Source: Raineyella antarctica
Lineage (GTDB): Bacteria; Actinomycetota; Actinomycetes; Propionibacteriales; Propionibacteriaceae
Length of the DNA: 64,000 nt
Direction: 5' to 3'
Assembly (NCBI RefSeq): GCF_900092135.1
Contig: NZ_FMYF01000001.1
Span: 62,001 to 126,000, forward strand
The notes under the pieces are model-generated. The model did no database searches, was not told the origin of the DNA, and saw only the letters and a program-made list of their open reading frames with translations. The position numbers were made by a program, and so were the translations under genes. This document shows positions 44,306 to 52,242 of the stretch, piece by piece (positions within the stretch are counted from its first letter, which is position 1; each line of letters opens with the position of its first letter).

Positions 44306-44977
44306 TCAGGCGGTGGCGAGGCGGTAGCCGCGTCCGCGCAGCGTCTCGATGCTGCGGACGCCGAAGGGCTCGTCGATCTTGCGGCGCAGGTAGCCGATGT
44401 AGACCTCGACGATGTTCATGTCACCCTCGAAGGCGGAGTCCCAGACGTGGTCGACCAGTTCGGCCTTGGGGATCACGTCGCCGGCGTGCCGCATCATGTA
44501 CTCCAGCAGCGCGAACTCCTTGGCGGTCAGGTGGATCGCGGTGCCGCCGCGGGTCACCTGCCCGCTCCCGGGATCCAGGACCAGGTCGCCGACGGTGAGG
44601 ACCGCCGGGCGCGCCGGGGCGCCGCGCCGGATCAGGGCGCGCAGCCGGGCGGTCAGCACGGCCAGGCTGAACGGCTTGGTCAGGTAGTCGTCGGCGCCGA
44701 TGTCGAAGGCGTCGACCTCGTCCAGGTCCCCGTCCTTGGCGGTGAGCATGATCACCGGAGCCCAGACCTCGGCCTTGCGGATCCCCTTGAGGATGTCGTA
44801 GCCGTTCAGGCCGGGCAGCATGATGTCGAGCACGACCGCGTCGTACGGGTTCTCGGTCGCTGCCCACAGCCCGTCGTTGCCGTTGTGCTGGACATCGACG
44901 CTGAAACCTTCGGCCGCCAGTCCGCGGCGGACGAGCTCCGCCAGCGACAGGTCGTCCTCAACCAACAGGACTCGCAC
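44306..44977 (-). CDS. OmpR-family response regulator
   Basis: 223 aa from GTG 44977 with GGAGA upstream. Receiver domain: VEDD acidic pocket, phospho-acceptor Asp51 in VVLDIMLPG, Lys in LTAKDGD. C-terminal winged helix: LTAKEFALLEYMMRHAGD and VYIGYLRRKIDEPFG. Convergent with the histidine kinase, not co-transcribed in one operon, yet no other partner is nearby. Confidence 0.95.
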   Translation of the reverse strand: MRVLLVEDDLSLAELVRRGLAAEGFSVDVQHNGNDGLWAATENPYDAVVLDIMLPGLNGYDILKGIRKAEVWAPVIMLTAKDGDLDEVDAFDIGADDYLTKPFSLAVLTARLRALIRRGAPARPAVLTVGDLVLDPGSGQVTRGGTAIHLTAKEFALLEYMMRHAGDVIPKAELVDHVWDSAFEGDMNIVEVYIGYLRRKIDEPFGVRSIETLRGRGYRLATA

Positions 44978-45190
44978 GGTGACCGTTCTCCTCAGTCCGT
45001 GGCCGTTCTCCGTGAGCGGAACGACCGTGTGACGCCACAGTACGACATCACGGAAGGATAGGGGCGGCTCCCGGCCCACACCGGTCGATGCGAGTGTCTC
45101 CCGGGTCGCCGCGCAACGGCGGGCCGAGCCAATTCCGTCCCGTGTCGGCCGAGTCGGTCGGACCGTGGTCGGCCGAGCGGAGCATCGTCC

Positions 45191-45898
45191 TCAGCGGATC
45201 AGGAACGACCCGGTCACCAGCCACAGCACCACGTCGGCGGCCAGGACGAGTCCGCCGAGCAGGATCGCTGCGGTGCCGACCCGCCCGAGCGGCCCCGCGA
45301 TCCGGCTCCAGGAGCGGCGCATCCAGCGGCCGACCGGCTCACCCGCGCCGAAGGCGATCGCGATGGCCAGCGCCACCAGCGGGGACTGGCTCAGCAGCCA
45401 CCACAGCGCCGCGATTCCCAGGGCAGGTCCGGCCTGCAGGCGGTGGACCAGGGCCACCAGGCCCCAGAAGCCCGGATCGCCCAGCACGGTGAGCCCGTAC
45501 GCCGCGCCGGCCACCGTCATCGCCCCGGTCCCGGTGCCGCGCCGGCGGCGGGAAGCACCCTCCGCGTCCGGGTCGGTCGGAGCCTGGTGTCCGTCGTTGC
45601 GCCGCGACAGCAGCCGGCGCAGCCCCCAGGCCAGCAGCCCGAGCGCGGCGGCGGCCTCCAGGCTTCCCCACACGATGCTCGGGACGTGCGGCAGCCCGTG
45701 CGGCAGGACGGCGTACGCGAGCAGGTCCAGGGCCACCGCCGCGGCGACGATCACCGCGGCGCTGGCGACGGTGAAGGCGACGGCGGCACGTCGACTCGTG
45801 CCGCGCGCGACGGCCCCCAGCAGCACCAGCGCGCCGAACGGGTCGAAGCCGGCGATCGCCATCGCGACACAGGCTCCGAGCACCTGCCAGGAGGTCAC
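45191..45898 (-). CDS. Multi-pass membrane protein, unknown function
   Basis: 235 aa, about six TM segments with a hydrophilic basic loop near residues 100-125 (SRRNDGHQAPTDPDAEG, SRRRRG). I do not recognise a family; the spacing of helices and Gly/Ala content recall GAP/LysE-type small exporters, but no diagnostic motif is seen. GTG 45898 overlaps the AI-2E gene stop by 4 bp, so the two are translated together. Confidence 0.75.
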   Translation of the reverse strand: MTSWQVLGACVAMAIAGFDPFGALVLLGAVARGTSRRAAVAFTVASAAVIVAAAVALDLLAYAVLPHGLPHVPSIVWGSLEAAAALGLLAWGLRRLLSRRNDGHQAPTDPDAEGASRRRRGTGTGAMTVAGAAYGLTVLGDPGFWGLVALVHRLQAGPALGIAALWWLLSQSPLVALAIAIAFGAGEPVGRWMRRSWSRIAGPLGRVGTAAILLGGLVLAADVVLWLVTGSFLIR

Positions 45899-47034
45899 CC
45901 GTCCGTCCGTGGGGGTTCGTGCGGGTACGTGAGCGCGACCGGTCGGAGGGGACGCCGCAGTGGGGTCCGGATGTAGGTCCTGATCCCTGCGTTGGCCACC
46001 GCCAGGGCCGGGACCGCGAACAGCGCACCGGCCGCCCCGAACATCATCGATCCGGCGGTGACGGCAAAGATCACCGCCAGCGGATGCAGGGAGACCGCCC
46101 GGCCCATCAGGAACGGCTGCATGACGTGGGACTCCAGCTGCTGGACGCCCGCGACGATGGCGAGCATCACCAGGCCCGCGACCCAGCCCTGCAGGAGCAG
46201 CATGGCCAGGATGCTGATCCCGCCGCCCACCACGACGCCGATGATCGGGACGAAGGCGGTGATGAACACCAGCACGGCCATCGGCAGCGCGAACGCCGAC
46301 CCGAGGATGGCGGCGCCGGTCCCGACCATCACCGCGTCGAGGGCCGCGACCAGCAGTTGGGTGTGGATGTAGGCGGACAGGCTGCGCCAGCCGCTGCGGA
46401 AGCCGGCATCGATCCGGATCCGCGACGCCAGCGGGAAGGGTGCGATCAGGAAGATCCAGATCCGGCGGCCGTCTGTGAGCAGGAAGATCGTGGTGACCAG
46501 GCACAGGATCGCGCCCATGATCGTGTCGAGCGCGGACGAGCCGACCTGGAAGGCGCCCTGGGTCAGGTTCGACGTGTGCTGGGCGACCCAGGTCTCGACC
46601 TGGGTGATGACGCTGTCGATCTGCTCGGGCCGCAGGTGCAGGCGGCCATGGGTCAGCCAGTTCTCCAGCCGCCCCATCGCACCGGTGAAGTCCACGTGGG
46701 TACGGGACACCCCCGCCGCGATCCAGCGGCCCGCCAGCGCCAGCACGCCGGCGGCCAGCACTGCGGTCAGCCCGACCGTCAGCAGCGACCACAGCCCCCG
46801 GGGCCACCGCGTACGACGCCTCAGCCAGGTGACCACGGGCCCGAGCAGCACGGTGAGCAGCAGGGCGACCAGGGTGGCGAAGACCAGCACCGGGATCTGT
46901 GCCAGCACCTTCCAGATGCCGTACGCCACGATCGTGAGCACGATCAGCCGCCAGCCCCAGGCGGCCGCGACCCTCAGGGTGCGCGGGACGACCTCGTCGG
47001 CTGGGAGCGGCACCGGACCGTGCGGAGTGGACAC
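45895..47034 (-). CDS. AI-2E family (TqsA/PerM-like) transporter
   Basis: 379 aa, about eight TM segments. Family features: GIWKVLAQIPVLVFATLVALL at TM1-2, a long amphipathic middle region (about 110-175), and ITAFVPIIGVVVGGGI with the conserved Pro-x-x-Gly. Homologs export autoinducer-2 or act in Na+/H+ exchange; the substrate is unproven. GTG 47034 has TACTCT 6 nt upstream on the minus strand. Operon with the downstream 235-aa membrane protein. Confidence 0.9.
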   Translation of the reverse strand: MSTPHGPVPLPADEVVPRTLRVAAAWGWRLIVLTIVAYGIWKVLAQIPVLVFATLVALLLTVLLGPVVTWLRRRTRWPRGLWSLLTVGLTAVLAAGVLALAGRWIAAGVSRTHVDFTGAMGRLENWLTHGRLHLRPEQIDSVITQVETWVAQHTSNLTQGAFQVGSSALDTIMGAILCLVTTIFLLTDGRRIWIFLIAPFPLASRIRIDAGFRSGWRSLSAYIHTQLLVAALDAVMVGTGAAILGSAFALPMAVLVFITAFVPIIGVVVGGGISILAMLLLQGWVAGLVMLAIVAGVQQLESHVMQPFLMGRAVSLHPLAVIFAVTAGSMMFGAAGALFAVPALAVANAGIRTYIRTPLRRPLRPVALTYPHEPPRTDG

Positions 47035-47040
47035 CTGCCC

Positions 47041-47046
47041 AGAGTA
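47041..47046 (-). promoter_or_regulatory. Leaderless-type -10 (TACTCT), AI-2E gene
   Basis: On the minus strand: TACTCT, 6 nt, GTG 47034. Confidence 0.45.
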
Positions 47047-47078
47047 CGGGCGTTGTGCCTAAGAGTGGTCTGAATCGG

Positions 47079-47106
47079 TTGACCCCGGCCGCCGGTGCGC
47101 CACGAT
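47079..47106 (+). promoter_or_regulatory. Promoter of the FAH-family gene
   Basis: TTGACC (47079-47084), 16-bp spacer, CACGAT (47101-47106). A small hairpin GGCCCGCA/TGCGGGCC (47112-47129) lies in the leader. Confidence 0.45.
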
Positions 47107-47155
47107 GAGGGGGCCCGCATCTGCGGGCCGATCCCTGCAACGAAGGAGCGCCCCG

Positions 47156-47986
47156 ATGCGTCTTGCCACCCTGCGTACCCCCGACGGCACCGCCGCCGCC
47201 CGCCTCGACGGCGACACCTACACCATCATCGAGGGCTGCGCCGACCTCAGCGAACTTCTGGCCGAGCCGGACTGGCGCGAGCTCGCCGAGGCCGCCGCCG
47301 GTGCGACCGTCCCCGCCGCGGACGCCGAGCTGGAGACGCTGCTGCCGGCCCCGAGCAAGGTCATCTGCGTGGGACTGAACTACGCGACGCACATCAAGGA
47401 GATGGGCCGTGAGCTGCCCGAGTACCCGACCCTGTTCGCCAAGTTCGCCGACAGCCTGACCGGGCCGTACGACGACGTGGTCGCCCCGGCCGAGGACGAG
47501 ATGCTGGACTGGGAGTGCGAACTCGGCATGGTGATCGGCGCCGATGCCTACCGGGTCGCCGAGGCCGACGCCGCGGCCCACATCGCCGGCTACACCGTGG
47601 TCGACGACGTCTCGATGCGCGGCTACCAGAGGCGGACGGTCGAGTGGCTCCAGGGCAAGATCTGGCAGTCCTCCACCCCTGTCGGCCCCTGCCTGGTCAC
47701 GGCGGACGAGTTCGACCCGGTCGATGCAGCGATCACCACCCGGGTGAACGGCGAGGTGATGCAGGAGGCCAACACCGGCGACCTGGTCTTCACCCCCGCC
47801 AGGCTGGTCGAGTACCTGTCCACCATGATCACGCTGCGTGCCGGTGACCTGGTGCTGACCGGCACCCCCGGCGGCGTGGGCCTGGCCCGCGACCCCCAGG
47901 TGTTCCTGAGGGCGGGCGACGTCGTCGAGGTCGAGATCGCCGGCCTCGGCCGGCTGGAGACCCACGTCGTGGCGCCGCAGGCCTGA
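47156..47986 (+). CDS. Fumarylacetoacetate hydrolase-family protein
   Basis: 276 aa. FAH fold: GLNYATHIKEMG, metal ligands in LDWECELGMVIG, YTVVDDVSMRGYQRR, and LTGTPGGVGLARDP. Members include acylpyruvases, oxaloacetate decarboxylases and 2-hydroxyhepta-2,4-diene-1,7-dioate isomerases, so aromatic catabolism or pyruvate detoxification are both possible. GAAGGAG precedes ATG 47156. It stands alone, divergent from the AI-2E gene. Confidence 0.88.
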   Translation: MRLATLRTPDGTAAARLDGDTYTIIEGCADLSELLAEPDWRELAEAAAGATVPAADAELETLLPAPSKVICVGLNYATHIKEMGRELPEYPTLFAKFADSLTGPYDDVVAPAEDEMLDWECELGMVIGADAYRVAEADAAAHIAGYTVVDDVSMRGYQRRTVEWLQGKIWQSSTPVGPCLVTADEFDPVDAAITTRVNGEVMQEANTGDLVFTPARLVEYLSTMITLRAGDLVLTGTPGGVGLARDPQVFLRAGDVVEVEIAGLGRLETHVVAPQA

Positions 47987-48066
47987 CCCGGACCGGGAAA
48001 CAGGCCCCTTCGTCGGGGTAGGGACGCGGCTTCGCCGATGCGGCCGCCGCCGGCTGCCCTCGTCGT

Positions 48067-48072
48067 TAGGCT
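48067..48072 (+). promoter_or_regulatory. Leaderless-type -10 (TAGGCT), pepN
   Basis: TAGGCT, GGGACG, GTG 48079. Confidence 0.6.
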
Positions 48073-48078
48073 GGGACG

Positions 48079-50769
48079 GTGAGCAGCGCGAACCTGACCC
48101 GGGCCGAGGCGGAGCAGCGTTCCGCTGACATCGAGGTACATGCCTACGACATCGACCTCGACCTGGCCGTAGCACCCGACCCGGGTGCGACGGGGTTCGC
48201 CTCGACCACCACGATCACGTTCCTGTCCGCCGGCGAGGACGTCCGCCTCGACTTCATCGGGGAGGCCGTCCTCGCCGTCATGGTCAACGGCCAGGACCGT
48301 GACCTCGACGGGCTGTGGGACGGCTCCGCGCTGCACCTCACCGGCCTGCTCCCGAACCGTACGAACCGGGTGCAGGTACGGGCGATCGCGGCCTACTCGC
48401 GGACCGGCCAGGGGCTGCACCGTTTCGTCGACCCCGTCGACGGGGAGACGTACGTCTACTCGCACCTGGAGCCGGCCGACGCGCGGCGGGTCTTCGCCAC
48501 CTTCGAGCAGCCCGACCTGAAGGCCTCGATGATCCTGCACGTCACCGCGCCGGTCGGCTGGTCGGTGGTCGCCAACCAGGAGGTCGGCTCGCAGGTGCCG
48601 GTGGGGGACACGGCGCTGCGGACGACCTTCCACCCGACCCCTCCGCTGTCGACGTACCTGGTCGCCGTCTGCGCCGGGCCCTGGCACCACGTGCACGACC
48701 TCTGGTCCCAGCGCAGCGAGACGTCCCCGCTCGAGGTCCCGCTCGGCCTGTGGTGCCGGGCCTCGCTGGCCGAGTACCTGGACGCCGAGGAGTTGTTCGC
48801 CACCACCCGCAAGGGGTTGGACCTGTTCCACGACCTGTTCGGCTTCCCCTACCCCTGGGGGAAGTACGACCAGCTGTTCGCGCCGGAGTACAACATCGGC
48901 GCGATGGAGAACCCGGGCTGCATCACCTTCAACGAGAAGTACCTGTTCACCTCCCGGCCGACCCGCCAGGAGCTGGCCCAGCGTGCGGGCACGATCCTGC
49001 ACGAGATGTCCCACCTGTGGTTCGGTGACCTGGTCACCCCGGCCTGGTGGGACGACCTGTGGCTGAAGGAGTCGTTCGCCGAGTACATGGGCACCCGGGC
49101 CGAGCGGGAGGTCGGGTTCGACGAGGCCTGGGTCGCCTTCGCCGGGGCCCGCAAGGAGTGGGCCGCCAGCGCCGACCTGATGCCGACCACGCACCCGATC
49201 GCCGCGGACATCCCCGACCTGGAGGCCGCCCGGCAGAACTTCGACGGCATCACGTACGCCAAGGGCGCCGCGGTGCTCAGGCAACTGGTGGCGTACGTGG
49301 GGGAGGACGCGTTCTTCGCCGGTGCCCGGCTCTACTTCACCCGGCACGCGTTCGGATCGGCCCAGCTGGTGGACCTGCTCGACGCCCTGGAGGCGACCTC
49401 GGGCCGCAACCTGCGGGCCTGGGCCGAGCAGTGGCTGCAGACCGCCGGTGTCGACGAGCTCGAGGTCGTCGGCCCCGAGCCGGGGGCGGGCCCGGGCGTG
49501 CTCCGGCTCGAGCGGACCTCTCCGGACGCCGCCCGAAGGCCGCACCGGATCGCGGTCGGCCTCTACCTGCCGGACGGGGACGGGCACCTGGCCCGGGTCC
49601 GGCGCAGCGAGCTCGACCTGTCCGGCGACGGTGCCGTGGTGGACCTCTCGCTCGACCCGCTCGGCGCCGAGTTGCGCGGGGGCGGTCCGGCAGCCGCCGA
49701 CGTGTGGGCCCGGCCGCACCTGTTGCTGCCCAACGACGACGACCTGACGTACGCGCTGACCCGGCTCGATCCGACCAGCCGTGCCACCGCCCTGGCCGGG
49801 GCCGGCGGCATGGTCGACCCGCTGGCGCAGGCGCAGGTCTGGTCGGCGCTGTGGAACGACGTCCGCGAGGCCCGGCTGCCGGCCGCCGCCTACCTGCGGG
49901 CCGTCCTGGACCACGGCGGGCGGCTGGACTCGCGCGACGAGGAGAGCGCCACCACCGTGCTGCCCCGGCTCGTCGCCTGCGTCGGGACCGGGATCGCCGA
50001 CTACCTACCCGAAGTGCTGCGGGCGCCGGCCTGGGCCGATGCCTTCGACGGTGCCTGGCGGCGCCTCGGCGCGGCCAGGCCCGGTAGCGACCAGCAGCTC
50101 GCCTGGGCCCGTGCCGTGGTCCGGTTCGGTGGCCAGGTCGGCAGCGCCGACGCCGATGTCGTGGCCGCCGGGCTCCGGTCCCTGGTCCAGGAGCCCGGCC
50201 TGGCCGGGCTGGAGGTCGGGCCCGAACTGCGATGGGGGGCGCTGGTCGCGCTGGCGGCGCTGGACCGGGTGGACGACGAGGAGCTGGACCGGGCCCTGGC
50301 CGCGGACCCGACGGCCGCGGCGAGGGCGCACCGGCTCACCGCGCGGGTCGCCCGGCCCGGGATCGAGACCAAGCAATGGGCTTGGGATGAGCTGCACCGG
50401 TCGCCGGCGGTCTGGTCGAACGAGGAGATCAGCGCCGCGCTGGCCGGTTTCGCGGTCGCCTCGCAGCGCGAGCTGCTCACCGGTTTCACGCCGGGGTACT
50501 GGGCCGGACTGGAGCAGGTCTGGGGCCGGTTCCCGAACGAGATCGCCGCCCGCCTGGTGTCCGGGCTGTTCCCGGCAGTGAACGAGGTCGACCCGGACCG
50601 GCCGGCGGCCGAGCACGAGGTGCCCGCCGCCGCTCGCGACTGGCTGGCGACCAGGTCCGCTGCCCCGGCGGCCCTGCGTCGACTCGTCGTGGAGCAGGCC
50701 GACGCCGCGGAGCGCGCGATCCGCGCCCAGCAGGGAGTGCTGGCCCTGCTGGCGGGCGAGAAGGGCTGA
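48079..50769 (+). CDS. pepN: Aminopeptidase N (M1)
   Basis: 896 aa. Zinc aminopeptidase removing N-terminal residues from peptides in the cytosol. GAMEN exopeptidase motif (about 274-278), zinc site HEMSH (308-312) with the distal Glu in WLKESFAEYMG. N-terminal beta domain, catalytic domain, then an ERAP1-like helical C-terminal domain from about residue 520. Length is normal for actinobacterial PepN (about 850-900). GTG start is set by the -10 box 6 nt upstream. Confidence 0.96.
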   Translation: MSSANLTRAEAEQRSADIEVHAYDIDLDLAVAPDPGATGFASTTTITFLSAGEDVRLDFIGEAVLAVMVNGQDRDLDGLWDGSALHLTGLLPNRTNRVQVRAIAAYSRTGQGLHRFVDPVDGETYVYSHLEPADARRVFATFEQPDLKASMILHVTAPVGWSVVANQEVGSQVPVGDTALRTTFHPTPPLSTYLVAVCAGPWHHVHDLWSQRSETSPLEVPLGLWCRASLAEYLDAEELFATTRKGLDLFHDLFGFPYPWGKYDQLFAPEYNIGAMENPGCITFNEKYLFTSRPTRQELAQRAGTILHEMSHLWFGDLVTPAWWDDLWLKESFAEYMGTRAEREVGFDEAWVAFAGARKEWAASADLMPTTHPIAADIPDLEAARQNFDGITYAKGAAVLRQLVAYVGEDAFFAGARLYFTRHAFGSAQLVDLLDALEATSGRNLRAWAEQWLQTAGVDELEVVGPEPGAGPGVLRLERTSPDAARRPHRIAVGLYLPDGDGHLARVRRSELDLSGDGAVVDLSLDPLGAELRGGGPAAADVWARPHLLLPNDDDLTYALTRLDPTSRATALAGAGGMVDPLAQAQVWSALWNDVREARLPAAAYLRAVLDHGGRLDSRDEESATTVLPRLVACVGTGIADYLPEVLRAPAWADAFDGAWRRLGAARPGSDQQLAWARAVVRFGGQVGSADADVVAAGLRSLVQEPGLAGLEVGPELRWGALVALAALDRVDDEELDRALAADPTAAARAHRLTARVARPGIETKQWAWDELHRSPAVWSNEEISAALAGFAVASQRELLTGFTPGYWAGLEQVWGRFPNEIAARLVSGLFPAVNEVDPDRPAAEHEVPAAARDWLATRSAAPAALRRLVVEQADAAERAIRAQQGVLALLAGEKG

Positions 50770-50867
50770 TTCGGCGCGGAGGTTCCTGGCTTCGTGGCGC
50801 ACGTCGCCGCTGCGATGCGTACGTTCCCCGCTCCGGCACGTACGTCAACGACTCGGCCGGGGACCCC

Positions 50868-50886
50868 TACTGTGATGTGAACCACA
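50868..50886 (+). promoter_or_regulatory. CRP/GlxR-like site at the BenE promoter
   Basis: TGTGATGTGAACCACA (50871-50886) matches TGTGA-N6-TCACA with one mismatch and overlaps a -10-like TACTGT (50868-50873). Its position over the transcription start would fit repression. Confidence 0.5.
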
Positions 50887-50931
50887 AGGGAGGGGTGTCG
50901 CCCCGCCCGCCACGCACTCCCGGAGGGTGAC

Positions 50932-52173
50932 ATGAGACAGCAGGTCGCGCCAGCCGCGGAAACCGCCACCCCGGCCGGACCCCCGCGCAGCAACCTGCGC
51001 CGCGACGTCTCGGTCTCGGCAGTGGTCGCCGGGTTCGTGGCCGTGGCCATCTCGTACGCCGGGCCCCTGCTGGTCGTGCTGCAGGCGGCTCGGGCCGGCG
51101 GACTCACCCCCGGGCAGACCAGCTCGTGGGTGTGGGCCATCTCGGTCGGCTCTGGAGTGGCCTGCATCCTGGGCAGCCTGGTCACCCGCCAGCCGGTGAT
51201 GATCGCCTGGTCGATCCCCGGCGCCGCGGTGCTGATGACCACGCTCGGCAGCTACTCGATCAACGAGGCGATCGGCGCGTACATCGTCTGCGGGGTGCTC
51301 AGCGTCGTGCTCGGCGCCACCGGCCTGATCGGCAAGCTGCTGGCGATGGTGCCCAAGCCGATCACCCAGGCGGTGCTTGCCGGGGTGCTGATGCCGTTCG
51401 CGATCAAGGTGGCCGGCGCGGTCGTGCAGACCCCGATCATCGCCGGCGGCATCGTGGTCGGCTACCTGCTCGGGCGCCGTTTCTTCCCGCGCTACGCGGT
51501 CTTCGGTGCGATGGCCCTGGGCGGCGTCCTCGCCCTGGTGACCGGCGCCACCGGCACCTTCGACGTACGCCCCGGGCTGACCATCCCCGAGCTGATCCTG
51601 CCGCACTTCACCATCGGCTCGATCCTGGGCATCGCGCTGCCGCTGTTCATCGTCACCCAGGCCGGCCAGAACGCCCCCGGGCTGATCGTCATGCGGGCCT
51701 CCGGCTACGAGCCCAACGACAAGCTGATGCTCACCGGTTCGGGAGTGGTGTCGGTGGTCTTCGCCTTCTTCGGCTGCCATGCGCTCAACCTCGCGGCCGT
51801 CACCGCAGCCATCGCGACCAGCGCCGAGTCGCACCCGGACAAGCACCGCCGCTACGTCGCAGGGATCTCCACCGGCGTCTTCTACGTGATCGGCGGGTTC
51901 CTGGCCACCATCATCGTCGGGCTGTTCGCCGCCATCCCCGCGCCGATGCTGACCGCCCTCGCCGGCGTCGCCCTGCTGGTCCCCACCCAGAACTCGCTGT
52001 ACGGCACCATGCAGGAGGGCGGGTTCGGACCGGCGGTGATCGAGGCGTCGCTGGTGACGCTGGTCGTGTCGCTGTCGGGGGTCGCGCCGTTCGGCATCGT
52101 ATCGGCGTTCTGGGGCCTGCTGGCAGGGATCGTCACGTACGCCCTGCTGAAGCGGCGCCCGCTGCGGGCCTGA
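50932..52173 (+). CDS. BenE-family benzoate/H+ symporter
   Basis: 413 aa, about 12 TM segments of the BenE/NCS2-related fold. Markers: RQPVMIAWSIPGAAVL, PKPITQAVLAGVLMPF, and VTQAGQNAPGLIVMRASGY. The family takes up benzoate and similar acids. CGGAGGG precedes ATG 50932. No degradation gene is adjacent; the catabolic island 30-40 kb upstream could use it, or it may serve benzoate genes elsewhere. A CRP-like site lies at its promoter. Confidence 0.9.
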   Translation: MRQQVAPAAETATPAGPPRSNLRRDVSVSAVVAGFVAVAISYAGPLLVVLQAARAGGLTPGQTSSWVWAISVGSGVACILGSLVTRQPVMIAWSIPGAAVLMTTLGSYSINEAIGAYIVCGVLSVVLGATGLIGKLLAMVPKPITQAVLAGVLMPFAIKVAGAVVQTPIIAGGIVVGYLLGRRFFPRYAVFGAMALGGVLALVTGATGTFDVRPGLTIPELILPHFTIGSILGIALPLFIVTQAGQNAPGLIVMRASGYEPNDKLMLTGSGVVSVVFAFFGCHALNLAAVTAAIATSAESHPDKHRRYVAGISTGVFYVIGGFLATIIVGLFAAIPAPMLTALAGVALLVPTQNSLYGTMQEGGFGPAVIEASLVTLVVSLSGVAPFGIVSAFWGLLAGIVTYALLKRRPLRA

Positions 52174-52230
52174 CCGGGGCCGGGTCGCTCCCGATCTGTG
52201 GCGCGCACGACGCACGGCTGGGCGAAGGGC

Positions 52231-52236
52231 TAGATT
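52231..52236 (+). promoter_or_regulatory. Leaderless-type -10 (TAGATT), purL
   Basis: TAGATT, TGGCCC, GTG 52243. Confidence 0.6.
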
Positions 52237-52242
52237 TGGCCC

